DNA from: Bacteroides sp.
Lineage (GTDB): Bacteria; Bacteroidota; Bacteroidia; Bacteroidales; Bacteroidaceae
Reading direction: 5' to 3'
Length of the DNA: 64,000 nt
Assembly: GCF_030151085.1 (NCBI RefSeq)
Contig: NZ_JASLER010000086.1
Location: forward strand, 5,356 to 69,355
Position 1 is the first letter of the stretch; each line of letters starts with the position of its first letter. The position numbers and the translations under genes are program-made. This document shows, piece after piece, positions 9,692-18,364 of the stretch. The notes below the pieces were generated by a model. The model had not been told where the DNA came from. It saw only the letters and a program-made list of their open reading frames with translations, and did not search any database.

Positions 9692-11167
9692 ATGGAGAAT
9701 ATAAATAAAACAGACATTGGACTTATCGGGCTGGCTGTGATGGGAGAAAACCTTGCACTTAATATGGCGGATAAAGGATGGAATGTTTCAGTCTACAATC
9801 GAACTGTGCCCGGAGTAGAGGAAGGAGTAGTGGAACGTTTCATTAACGGTCGTGCCAAAGGTAAAAGTATTGAAGGCTTTACAGACATCGCCGATTTTGT
9901 AGCATCTATTGCTACTCCCCGTAAAATAATGATGATGGTTCGTGCCGGTAGTGCGGTGGACGAATTGATGGAACAGCTATTTCCCCTTTTATCAGAAGGT
10001 GATATTTTAATAGACGGTGGTAACTCCAATTACGAAGATACCAATCGTCGGGTTGTACTTGCCGAGAAAAAAGGTTTCCGTTTCGTAGGTGCCGGTGTTT
10101 CCGGTGGAGAAGAAGGGGCGTTGAACGGCGCTTCCATTATGCCGGGCGGTTCGGAGAGTGCTTGGGAAGAAGTAAAACCTATCTTACAAAGTATAGCAGC
10201 AAAAGCATCGGACGGTACTCCGTGTTGCGGGTGGGTAGGGCCGGCTGGCTCAGGACACTTTGTTAAGATGATTCATAACGGCATTGAATATGGTGATATG
10301 CAGTTGATTGCCGAGGCTTACTGGGTGATGAAGAAACTGCTCGATTTGAATAATGAACAAATGGCTCAGGTGTTCTCCTATTGGAATGAAGGCAAATTGC
10401 GTAGTTATCTGATTGAGATAACTGCCAATATCTTACGTCATAAAGACAAAACCGGAGATTATCTGATAGATAAAATACTTGATACGGCTGGGCAGAAAGG
10501 TACTGGCAAATGGTCGGTTATCAATGCAATGGAACTGGGTATGCCGTTGGGACTGATTGCTACAGCGGTATTCGAACGTAGTCTATCAGCTCAAAAGAGT
10601 TTGCGTGAAACTGCTTCCAAGCAATTTGTAACCCACCACTCACAGGTCGTATACAACAAACCGGATATGGTGAAAGATATCTATTCCGCTTTATACGCCT
10701 CCAAACTAGTGTCATACGCACAAGGATTTGCTGTATTGCAGCGCGCTTCCGACGCTTTTGGCTGGAATCTTGATTTAGCTTCCATCGCCCGTATGTGGCG
10801 GGGAGGTTGTATTATCCGCAGTATCTTCCTGAATGATATTGCAGCAGCATTTGAGGCCAAAGAGAAACCCAAACATCTTTTATTGGCACCTTACTTCAAA
10901 GAAGAGATGCAACAATTACTTGTCGGTTGGAAGCAACTAGTGGCACAAACCATGAAAGAAGAACTTCCGGTGCCGGCTTTCTCTTCTGCATTGAACTATT
11001 TCTATTCACTTATATCAGCGAAGTTGCCAGCTAATATGATTCAGGCGCAACGTGATTATTTCGGTGCGCACACTTTTGAAAGAGTGGATGAACTTCGCGG
11101 ACAATTCTTCCATGAAAACTGGACAGGACATGGAGGCGATACAAAGTCGGGAAGTTACAATGTATAA
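9692..11167 (+). CDS. gnd: 6-phosphogluconate dehydrogenase (decarboxylating)
   Basis: Oxidative decarboxylation of 6-phosphogluconate to ribulose 5-phosphate. The 491-residue product from ATG 9692 (MENINKTDIGLIG) matches the family. An in-frame ATG at 9650 would add 14 unconserved residues before the Rossmann motif GLAVMGENLALNMA. Also visible are the substrate-binding GGGxSGGEEGA-like segment (GAGVSGGEEGALNG), the catalytic Lys/His region KMIHNGIEYGDMQLIAE, and the C-terminal HENWTGHGG tail. It is the first gene of gnd-zwf-pgl; zwf starts 20 bp after its stop. The cofactor preference (NADP or NAD) was not determined. Confidence 0.95.
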   Translation: MENINKTDIGLIGLAVMGENLALNMADKGWNVSVYNRTVPGVEEGVVERFINGRAKGKSIEGFTDIADFVASIATPRKIMMMVRAGSAVDELMEQLFPLLSEGDILIDGGNSNYEDTNRRVVLAEKKGFRFVGAGVSGGEEGALNGASIMPGGSESAWEEVKPILQSIAAKASDGTPCCGWVGPAGSGHFVKMIHNGIEYGDMQLIAEAYWVMKKLLDLNNEQMAQVFSYWNEGKLRSYLIEITANILRHKDKTGDYLIDKILDTAGQKGTGKWSVINAMELGMPLGLIATAVFERSLSAQKSLRETASKQFVTHHSQVVYNKPDMVKDIYSALYASKLVSYAQGFAVLQRASDAFGWNLDLASIARMWRGGCIIRSIFLNDIAAAFEAKEKPKHLLLAPYFKEEMQQLLVGWKQLVAQTMKEELPVPAFSSALNYFYSLISAKLPANMIQAQRDYFGAHTFERVDELRGQFFHENWTGHGGDTKSGSYNV

Positions 11168-11187
11168 TCTCCATTATAAACAGGGCT

Positions 11188-12684
11188 ATGAGTAAATTTG
11201 TAATGATAATATTTGGTGCATCAGGCGATTTGACAAAACGCAAACTGATGCCCGCACTCTATACTTTATATAATGATGGACGCTTACCGGATGGATTTTC
11301 CATATTGGGAATTGGGCGTACCGAATATTCGGACAGTCATTATCAAGAGTATATTTATAACGAGTTAGTTAAGTATGTAGCATCTAAGGAACAGGTAGAG
11401 GAGAAGATGAAAGACTTTTGTAGTCATTTGTCTTATCTTACTTTAGATCCGGCTGAGGCTGAAGGATATCATATGCTTGATAAACGTTTGCAAGAATTGA
11501 CCGGTGAAAACAAACCGGATAACTTGTTGTATTATCTCGCCACTCCTCCTTCTTTGTATGGAGTTATTCCACTTCATCTGAAAGCTGCCCATCTGAATCG
11601 TCCACAATCACGTATTGTTGTGGAGAAACCGTTTGGATATGATCTGGAATCTGCAAAGAAACTAAACAAGATTTATGCTTCCGTGTTCAAGGAACATCAG
11701 ATCTACCGTATCGATCATTTCCTGGGCAAGGAAACTGCACAAAATATTCTGGCTTTTCGTTTTGCTAATGGCATTTTTGAACCCTTGTGGAATCGTAACT
11801 ATATAGATTATGTAGAAATTACTGCGGTTGAGAATTTAGGTATTGAGCAACGTGGAGGTTTCTACGATGGTACCGGTGCACTCCGTGATATGGTACAGAA
11901 TCACTTGATACAGCTTGTTGCTCTTACCGCAATGGAACCTCCTGCTATTTTCAATGCCGATAATTTCCGTAATGAAGTGGTGAAAGTCTATGAGTCGCTT
12001 GCTCCGCTGACCGAAGAAGATTTGGAGGAGCATATTGTTCGTGGACAATATACTGCATCGGGCAAGAAACCGGGCTACCGGGAAGAGAAAAATATACCAC
12101 CCGACTCTCGTACGGAAACATATATCGCTATGAAAATCGGTATCAATAACTGGCGGTGGAATGGCGTTCCTTTCTACATTCGAACAGGAAAACAGATGCC
12201 TACAAAAGTTACGGAGATCGTTGTTCATTTCCGTGAAACCCCACATCAGATGTTCCGTTGCGAAGGTGGGCATTGCCCGCGTGCCAATAAACTGATACTT
12301 CGGTTGCAGCCCAATGAAGGTATTGTGCTGAAGTTCGGGATGAAGGTGCCCGGACCGGGGTTTGATGTCAAGCAAGTAATGATGGACTTCAGTTATGATA
12401 AGTTGGGAGGTTTGCCAACCGGTGACGCATACGCCCGCTTGATTGAAGATTGCATTCAAGGAGATCCCACCCTATTTACCCGTAGTGATGCTGTAGAAGC
12501 TTCCTGGCGTTTCTTCGATCCGGTATTGAAATACTGGAAAGAGCATCCGGATGCTCCGTTATACGGTTATCCCGTAGGTACATGGGGACCCTTAGAAAGT
12601 GAGGCTATGATGCATGAACATGGCGCTGATTGGACTAATCCATGCAAGAATTTAACAAACACAGATGAATATTGTGAGTTATGA
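11188..12684 (+). CDS. zwf: Glucose-6-phosphate 1-dehydrogenase
   Basis: Oxidises glucose 6-phosphate to 6-phosphogluconolactone. The 498-residue protein has the coenzyme motif GASGDLTKRKLMPALY near the N-terminus and the catalytic RIDHFLGKE segment containing the conserved His and Lys, and lacks any truncation. It sits between gnd and pgl, and its last four bases (ATGA) overlap the pgl start codon, implying translational coupling. All three oxidative pentose phosphate enzymes are therefore encoded as one unit. Confidence 0.96.
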   Translation: MSKFVMIIFGASGDLTKRKLMPALYTLYNDGRLPDGFSILGIGRTEYSDSHYQEYIYNELVKYVASKEQVEEKMKDFCSHLSYLTLDPAEAEGYHMLDKRLQELTGENKPDNLLYYLATPPSLYGVIPLHLKAAHLNRPQSRIVVEKPFGYDLESAKKLNKIYASVFKEHQIYRIDHFLGKETAQNILAFRFANGIFEPLWNRNYIDYVEITAVENLGIEQRGGFYDGTGALRDMVQNHLIQLVALTAMEPPAIFNADNFRNEVVKVYESLAPLTEEDLEEHIVRGQYTASGKKPGYREEKNIPPDSRTETYIAMKIGINNWRWNGVPFYIRTGKQMPTKVTEIVVHFRETPHQMFRCEGGHCPRANKLILRLQPNEGIVLKFGMKVPGPGFDVKQVMMDFSYDKLGGLPTGDAYARLIEDCIQGDPTLFTRSDAVEASWRFFDPVLKYWKEHPDAPLYGYPVGTWGPLESEAMMHEHGADWTNPCKNLTNTDEYCEL

Positions 12685-13397
12685 AAAGTTATGTTTACAG
12701 TACGGCTACAGAAACGGCACATGCACTAATTAAGCATCTTATTGCAATGATGGGGCGTGAGCCGGGAAAGATTTTTTATTTTGCGTTTAGTGGTGGAACT
12801 ACTCCTTCACTGATGTTTGATATTTGGGCACATGAATATAAAAAGATAACACCTTGGCAACGAATGCGTATTTATTGGGTAGATGAACGATGTGTACCTC
12901 CCGATGATTCGGATAGTAATTATGGTACTATGCGGCGTCTGTTGCTGGATGAAGTAGGAATGCCTGATGAATTTATTTATCCTATCTTTGGAAATTATCC
13001 GCCGGAAAGTGAAGCAAAGCGTTACTCTGCGTTAGTAAACCGTACAGTACCTCTTTGGCGTGGATTTCCAACCTTTGATGCTATTTTACTAGGTGCGGGA
13101 GATGATGGACATACCTCTTCCATCTTCCCGGGACAAGAGTATCTATTGTCTTCTTTTCAACCTTACGAAGTGAGTACTAACCCTTATAATGGGCAGTTGC
13201 GTATTGCCATGACGGGTTGTCTTCTATTTGCTGCTAAAAGACTGATATTTTTTATTACAGGAAAGAGTAAAGCGGAAGTTGTTCACGACATTCTCGATTC
13301 GGGTGATACAGGGCCAGCGGCTTATGTAGCACACCATGCCGAGAATGTCGAGCTATATATGGATGTTCTGGCTGAGCAGAAAGAGGGGACTATTTAG
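12681..13397 (+). CDS. pgl: 6-phosphogluconolactonase (NagB-like fold)
   Basis: Hydrolyses 6-phosphoglucono-lactone to 6-phosphogluconate. It is a 238-residue member of the NagB/SugB fold family, with FSGGTTPSLMFD (phosphate loop), YWVDERCVPPDDSDSNYG and GAGDDGHTSSIFPG, the DevB-type signature. The start codon overlaps the zwf stop by four bases. Its 3' end overlaps the convergent YhiM-family gene by eight bases. The enzyme is judged intact. Confidence 0.94.
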   Translation: MKSYVYSTATETAHALIKHLIAMMGREPGKIFYFAFSGGTTPSLMFDIWAHEYKKITPWQRMRIYWVDERCVPPDDSDSNYGTMRRLLLDEVGMPDEFIYPIFGNYPPESEAKRYSALVNRTVPLWRGFPTFDAILLGAGDDGHTSSIFPGQEYLLSSFQPYEVSTNPYNGQLRIAMTGCLLFAAKRLIFFITGKSKAEVVHDILDSGDTGPAAYVAHHAENVELYMDVLAEQKEGTI

Positions 13398-14433
13398 AAG
13401 TCCCGCTTTCCAAAATGCTCACGATGGAGAACAAGGTAAAACAAATGCCTCCCAAGCCTGCAAGTACACGTGCCGGTACGAAGTAAGCATCCTGCAAACT
13501 TGCCATCTCGAACAAGAAGGCAGAGAGGAATAAGCAGATCAGCGCTGTGAAGATCGGAATCAGCGGTATACGGTTGGCTAGATCAAAGGTATTTCGCCAA
13601 ATAGCTGCCAGCAAGATTACTTTACTGGAAATACTATAACATACTAATCCCAGACCTATCATGATATATCCTGTTGATGATAGGGCGGGATTACTGTTTG
13701 TTAATATCAAAAGTCCCCACACGATGCTGATACTGCCCATTATCAAAACAAGGGACGGCCACCACTTCTTTTCAGATTTCATGTAGTTGTTACGTATCTG
13801 CCGACCGATGGTTGCAACCAATGCCACCAAACTGCTGCATATACAAGCAAGTCCTGCCATTACATGTCCTGCTACATAATAAGCATTGTGCTTGTCGCTT
13901 TGAGACAATAGCCAGAAAGTCCATATCCATGCAACTAAAGCGATAATGGTTGCAACTGCTATCATGACTTTTCCTTGTATTGCATTGAAAGCTTTGTCAG
14001 GAAGGTCATGGTCATTCCTTTTGGAGTTAGCAGGGATAAGGGTGAAGCGCGTAGATGCAGTGGCTGTAGTAGCTACACATGCTGTGATAAGACCTACGCC
14101 GCAAATAACATGGCCAGCTACGAAATGGCTTGCATTTGTAGCACTATCCATGTATTCCCAACCGCAAATGAAGGTCAGAACTGCAGCCAGATAGCCTATA
14201 ATCGGCAAGGTATATTTGGCAACTCGATTGTATGTATGGATAATTTGCCTGATGATTGTTGCTGCTGTAGCATATAGGGCAATACAGATCATCCCTAAAG
14301 AAAAAACTACCGGACCGGCAACGAATTTAGCAGAGTCTGCTCCCTCATGGAGTATAAAGGCTCCGTAACCAAAGCAAAAGAGGGCCATCAACAAGGGTAT
14401 GGCCCTGAAAAGAACACTGATACCGTAATTCAT
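13390..14433 (-). CDS. YhiM/DUF2776-family inner-membrane protein
   Basis: A 347-residue protein with about ten hydrophobic segments. It closely resembles E. coli YhiM: shared blocks include VAGHVICGVG, YYVAGHVMAGLACIC, NRIPLIPIFTALICLFL and VLAGLGGICFTLFSIVSILE. YhiM has been linked to survival at low pH, but its molecular function is not established. The block 'FVAGxV' occurs four times at regular spacing, which suggests an internally repeated fold. The gene is monocistronic, convergent with pgl, and 95 bp downstream of pdxH. Confidence 0.85.
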   Translation of the reverse strand: MNYGISVLFRAIPLLMALFCFGYGAFILHEGADSAKFVAGPVVFSLGMICIALYATAATIIRQIIHTYNRVAKYTLPIIGYLAAVLTFICGWEYMDSATNASHFVAGHVICGVGLITACVATTATASTRFTLIPANSKRNDHDLPDKAFNAIQGKVMIAVATIIALVAWIWTFWLLSQSDKHNAYYVAGHVMAGLACICSSLVALVATIGRQIRNNYMKSEKKWWPSLVLIMGSISIVWGLLILTNSNPALSSTGYIMIGLGLVCYSISSKVILLAAIWRNTFDLANRIPLIPIFTALICLFLSAFLFEMASLQDAYFVPARVLAGLGGICFTLFSIVSILESGTSK

Positions 14434-14528
14434 AACTGTTGTTTTTAGAGTTTCCTCTTTAACAGCATTTTTTGTGGTTTGTTTTTCCTTTTAATATTTA
14501 TTTATGGCTGATAACAATCAGGTTTTTA

Positions 14529-15173
14529 TTAGGGGGCCAGTCTTTCTTTTTTCCAGTTGTCATCTTTCTCAAGAGTATATAAAAAACGGTCGTGTAGCCT
14601 GCTCTCCCGGCCTTGCCAGAATTCAAAACGGGTAGGGGTGACTGTAAATCCTCCCCAGTTATCAGGACGTTTGATGGTTTGTCCCGCCCATTTAGCTGCC
14701 TCAAAAGCAAAGGCGCGCATAATCTCCATGCGGCTACCGATAACATGGCTTTGGGGTGAAATTCTAGCTCCGATCTTACTTTTGTAAGGTCTGGTTGCAA
14801 AGTAGGCATCGGACTCTTCCGGAGAACATTTTACAGCCTTTCCTTCAATATGTATCTGTCTTTCCAACTTATGCCATACAAAAGATAAAGAGATATACGG
14901 ATTGTCTGCTAGTTGTTGACCTTTTCGGCTTTCATAATTCGTAAAGAAGATAATTTTTCCATTTTCAACCCCTTTCAGCAGTACCGTTCGTGTAGAGGGG
15001 TGACCGTCTGCCGAAACGGTGGCTACAATCATAGCGGTAGGTTCTTCTTCACCACTATGCAGTGCATCGTCCAACCAATGTTGAAATTGCTCAAAAGGAT
15101 TATTGCTTAGGTTTTCTTTAGTCAGTTTGTTTTTCTTGTATTCTCTTCTTATATCAGATAGTTGACTTTCCAT
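14529..15173 (-). CDS. pdxH: Pyridoxine/pyridoxamine 5'-phosphate oxidase
   Basis: FMN-dependent oxidation of PNP or PMP to pyridoxal phosphate. It has 214 residues, the usual length. The FMN-binding split-barrel (about 45-125) contains RTVLLKGVENGKIIFFTNYESRKG and the C-terminal dimerisation segment contains PDNWGGFTVTPTRFEFWQGRESRLHDR, both diagnostic. It starts 12 bp downstream of the yedK stop on the same strand, so it is probably transcribed as the last gene of the umuDC unit. Confidence 0.95.
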   Translation of the reverse strand: MESQLSDIRREYKKNKLTKENLSNNPFEQFQHWLDDALHSGEEEPTAMIVATVSADGHPSTRTVLLKGVENGKIIFFTNYESRKGQQLADNPYISLSFVWHKLERQIHIEGKAVKCSPEESDAYFATRPYKSKIGARISPQSHVIGSRMEIMRAFAFEAAKWAGQTIKRPDNWGGFTVTPTRFEFWQGRESRLHDRFLYTLEKDDNWKKERLAP

Positions 15174-15185
15174 ATTATGTAGGTT

Positions 15186-15884
15186 TTAAGCATGTTCAAG
15201 TATCGTTTTATCCGTGGATGCTTTCTTTATAAAGTCATTCTCAATAACATACGCATCCATTAACTCTGCATTGTAGGGCTTTAATAATACAGATATTTCG
15301 TTTTTTGAAAGAGTGGGTTCCAACCATTTCTCTTCATTTTCTTTTGAAAGTATAGCTGGCATCCGATGCTTGGTATTGTGTATATAATCGGTGAGAGGAT
15401 TGGTATCGGTGGTTATGATAGAAAACGTAGAATGCTCCGTACCGGTTTCTTTATCTAGCCAAGTGTCGTATATCCCGGCCATTGAAAAGATTTCCTCATC
15501 TTTTAAATAAATGTAGTAGGGGATTTTCTTACCTCCTTCGTGGTGCCATTCAAAATATCCTGTACTAGGTACGATGCAACGTTTCTTCATGATAGGTTCG
15601 CGGAAAGAAGGTTTCTCAAAAATGGTGTCAGCTCGTGCGTTGAGAGTCATTCCCCGTATTTCATCGGCATCTTCTTCGGTTTTTATCCAAAAAGGAATAA
15701 GTCCCCAATTAAAAACTTGCACTTCGTCCGAAGTGGTGATGATAGGGTATTTAGGGAAATTGAAAGCATTTACGTGATATTGTTCATTGATGATGTCTTG
15801 GGCAATTTCTATAATATCTGATTTGCGACCATAGCGGGCAGCTAGTTTTATTGCTTTTGCCGACATAGAATTATGGAAACACAT
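15186..15884 (-). CDS. SOS response-associated peptidase / abasic-site DNA-protein crosslinker (YedK/HMCES family)
   Basis: SRAP proteins cap abasic sites in single-stranded DNA through a thiazolidine bond made by Cys2 once the initiator Met is removed. I therefore set the start at 15884 (MCFHNS...), rather than an ATG four codons upstream, because Cys must become the N-terminus. From this start the catalytic residues fall at C2, N82 (NARADT), E112 (GYFEWHH) and H173 (KHRMPAIL), matching YedK. The product is 232 residues. It begins two bases after the umuC stop, so it belongs to the translesion operon. Confidence 0.93.
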   Translation of the reverse strand: MCFHNSMSAKAIKLAARYGRKSDIIEIAQDIINEQYHVNAFNFPKYPIITTSDEVQVFNWGLIPFWIKTEEDADEIRGMTLNARADTIFEKPSFREPIMKKRCIVPSTGYFEWHHEGGKKIPYYIYLKDEEIFSMAGIYDTWLDKETGTEHSTFSIITTDTNPLTDYIHNTKHRMPAILSKENEEKWLEPTLSKNEISVLLKPYNAELMDAYVIENDFIKKASTDKTILEHA

Positions 15885-15886
15885 AC

Positions 15887-17140
15887 TTATTTGCAATTAA
15901 TAGTTATTACTTCATTGATATCAGTAGTATAACGTTGGGAGAGCTGTTCTTGTTTAAGTTTCCACTCTCTTCCATTCCCTTGTACGGCTAATTTTACATT
16001 ACTGAGATATTTGCCGTTTATCCGGTCGATAGACTGCATCAGTCTTTCCCGTTTATTCCGGTCGATGGTATCGAAAAGGTTTTGTTGCACACCTTCAGTG
16101 GCTATTTCGGTAATGATAACGCCTGCTTTCTTATATTGGTATCCTTGCATGAATATATTATTGAGCCCCGCTAGTGCATGGTGTACAATTTCTAAAGTAT
16201 CATTCGTGGGTACCGGCAACTTGATAACTGTATTTTTCCAGTATTGCGGTAGATCTTCCCTGAAGTTATTGGTATGAATGAACACCAAGAGTGACGTTGC
16301 GTAGGATTTTTGAAGTCGAAGTTTTTTAGCACATGTAGACGCATGCGTGGCAACTGCTTCGGACATTGTAGTAATATCTTCAACCATCTTGCCGAAGCTG
16401 CGTGAGGTACAAATTTGTTTCTTGGTTGGTGGTATGGCTTCCATATCGATGCATGATAATCCTCGTAATTCTTTCCAGGTGCGTTCACCTACTACTGTCA
16501 TGTACTTTCGTACCCATGAGCCGGGTAGTTGTGTGAAATCGTATGCAGTCTTCACCCCTTGCTTTTCCAGTTTGGCTGCTTGTTTACGACCAATTCCCCA
16601 AACGTCACCAATTTCCGTGAGCAGTAATGCTTTGGTCTGCTTTTCTTCTGTATCAATGATGCAGACGCGATGATAGGCAGGATATTTCTTTGCAAATTTA
16701 TTGGCAATTTTGGCTAAGGTCTTGGTTGGAGCTATTCCTAAACTCACAGGAATTCCAGTGCTGCGGATAATGCGGTTTACAAGATCGTTTCCGAATGCTT
16801 GTAAGCTTCTGATACCATCCAAATTGAGAAATGCTTCATCTATAGAATAGATTTCAAGTTCAGGAGTCTGTTCTGCGAGTATTGTCATGACTCGTGAAGA
16901 CATATCTCCATATAAGGTGTAGTTTGAGGAGAAGACGGTAATATTATGTTCCTTTATATCTTGCTTGATTTGATAGGCAGGCACCCCCATCTTTATACCT
17001 AATGTTTTTGCCTCGTTACTTCGTGCAATCACACAACCATCGTTATTGGATAATACAATGATGGGCTTTCCATTCAATGACGGATTGAACACCCGTTCAC
17101 ATGAAGCGTAGAAGTTATTGCAGTCCATTAATCCGAACAT
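15887..17140 (-). CDS. umuC: Y-family DNA polymerase, UmuC-type
   Basis: The catalytic subunit of a translesion polymerase (Pol V-like), 417 residues. The palm domain shows FGLMDCNNFYASCERVF (first metal-binding Asp) and YSIDEAFLNL (SIDE motif). These are followed by helix-hairpin-helix segments (GDVWGIGRKQAAKLEKQG), a little-finger domain, and a C-terminal DUF4113-like tail (YTTDINEVITINCK). The start codon overlaps the umuD stop by one base (TAATG). With umuD and yedK it forms a DNA-damage tolerance unit. Confidence 0.95.
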   Translation of the reverse strand: MFGLMDCNNFYASCERVFNPSLNGKPIIVLSNNDGCVIARSNEAKTLGIKMGVPAYQIKQDIKEHNITVFSSNYTLYGDMSSRVMTILAEQTPELEIYSIDEAFLNLDGIRSLQAFGNDLVNRIIRSTGIPVSLGIAPTKTLAKIANKFAKKYPAYHRVCIIDTEEKQTKALLLTEIGDVWGIGRKQAAKLEKQGVKTAYDFTQLPGSWVRKYMTVVGERTWKELRGLSCIDMEAIPPTKKQICTSRSFGKMVEDITTMSEAVATHASTCAKKLRLQKSYATSLLVFIHTNNFREDLPQYWKNTVIKLPVPTNDTLEIVHHALAGLNNIFMQGYQYKKAGVIITEIATEGVQQNLFDTIDRNKRERLMQSIDRINGKYLSNVKLAVQGNGREWKLKQEQLSQRYTTDINEVITINCK

Positions 17141-17580
17141 TATCTTTTCCTCCGGTTCTTTTTAATTGTATAAGTGACAATCCCCCATACTATGAATTCA
17201 TTGTCCTTGGTTACTTTTATCAGGGGATAGTCCGGATTAGATGGAACAAGCCATGCTGCATCCGTTTCCAATCGTACGCGTTTTACTGTGAATTCCCCGT
17301 CAATGAAACACACAGCTAAATCATCATCCTGCAATTCGAGAGACTTGTCTATGACAAGAATATCGCCTTCTTCAATGCCTTCGTCCCTCATCGAGTCACC
17401 AACAACACGTCCATAAAATGTACTTGCCGGATGCCTGATGAGTTCCTTGTTCAAGTCAATAGCCTGCTCCATGTAATCCTGCGCTGGGCTTGGAAACCCT
17501 GCGCGAATCCCTTCGTCTGCATACTGCAACGGGAGACTGGTTGACACATCTATACTATGTATTTCAATGTTCTTTTTCAT
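17140..17580 (-). CDS. umuD: UmuD-type S24 autopeptidase (translesion polymerase accessory)
   Basis: A 146-residue LexA/UmuD-family protein. Predicted self-cleavage lies between A27 and G28 in IRAGFPSPAQDY, similar to the E. coli UmuD site. The Ser-Lys dyad is S63 (GDSM) and K100 (FTVKRV). After RecA-stimulated cleavage the product would partner UmuC. It is the first gene of umuD-umuC-yedK-pdxH. I did not find a convincing LexA-type palindrome upstream, so SOS control is inferred only from the gene family. Confidence 0.94.
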   Translation of the reverse strand: MKKNIEIHSIDVSTSLPLQYADEGIRAGFPSPAQDYMEQAIDLNKELIRHPASTFYGRVVGDSMRDEGIEEGDILVIDKSLELQDDDLAVCFIDGEFTVKRVRLETDAAWLVPSNPDYPLIKVTKDNEFIVWGIVTYTIKKNRRKR

Positions 17581-17667
17581 GGTAAAGGAACAAAGAAAAA
17601 CATATTCTGCTTAGCTAATTTGGATTTTTTATGGAAGAAAAGGGTTCATTTCCTTTAAGTTACTTAT

Positions 17668-18165
17668 TCAGAATCCATAAGCACAATGAATTCCTATCAT
17701 GAAATGTGTGTCATGTTTGCTCCATGAATAATCTATAGCAGGCCCTAAATGGAAATGTTCCAAATGGATTAAGTCGTAGCCTAGTTCAAAATGAGTGGAA
17801 AATTGGGCTTTACTTTTATGCTCGTGTTCGGCTTCATGATCAGCTTCATGGTTATGCTTGAAGAAGGTGATGCCAGGCATAACTGCTATATTTAGTCGGT
17901 CTAGAATTTCATATTTCCCTCCTGCACTTATAGTCCAATGGGAACCGTGGGCGTTTACTTGTTCCAAACTACCACCGAGAGCCCAGGGACTATGATCTCC
18001 AAGAGTACGAAAATAATGTGCATGTATTCCAAATCCCCAGTTATGGTGTGAAGGGGAGTAGGTTGCTCCGGGACTGATGCCTATTTCGTTTCGGGCATGG
18101 TGGTGCTCTTGAGCAACTATGTAGATAGGTAATATTAAGAATATTAGAAAGAGGTTGATTCTCAT
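17668..18165 (-). CDS. His-rich small outer-membrane beta-barrel-like protein
   Basis: No named family recognised. From ATG 18165 the product is 165 residues, starting with a signal peptide (RINLFLIFLILPIYIVAQ). An earlier ATG at 18198 would put charged residues ahead of it. The mature protein alternates hydrophobic and polar residues as in short beta-barrels and ends in aromatic Phe (IGIHCAYGF). Histidine is unusually frequent: EHHHARNE at the N-terminus and the loop HNHEADHEAEHEHKSK around residue 115. The loop could bind divalent metal, which is an inference. It is monocistronic and 87 bp upstream of umuD on the same strand. Confidence 0.7.
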   Translation of the reverse strand: MRINLFLIFLILPIYIVAQEHHHARNEIGISPGATYSPSHHNWGFGIHAHYFRTLGDHSPWALGGSLEQVNAHGSHWTISAGGKYEILDRLNIAVMPGITFFKHNHEADHEAEHEHKSKAQFSTHFELGYDLIHLEHFHLGPAIDYSWSKHDTHFMIGIHCAYGF

Positions 18166-18291
18166 GGACGAGAAAAGATATCTATAGCTGAAATACATAT
18201 TTAATATGATTAGTGGTTAATACTATGATTATTGATAATATAACATTGAGAAAGCTATTCTTGTTTAACTCGGCTTTCGATTGCTTTTTAT

Positions 18292-18299
18292 TACCTTTG
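18292..18299 (+). promoter_or_regulatory. Candidate -7 box of the TrmH-family methyltransferase gene
   Basis: TACCTTTG fits TAnnTTTG and lies 65 bp upstream of the start codon. No good TTTG -33 partner was found at 19-21 bp. Confidence 0.4.
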
Positions 18300-18364
18300 T
18301 GGACGAATAAGGCTTATAACTATGCAGTTGAAGTTATGTAGAATCCGAAAATAGAAAGAATAAT

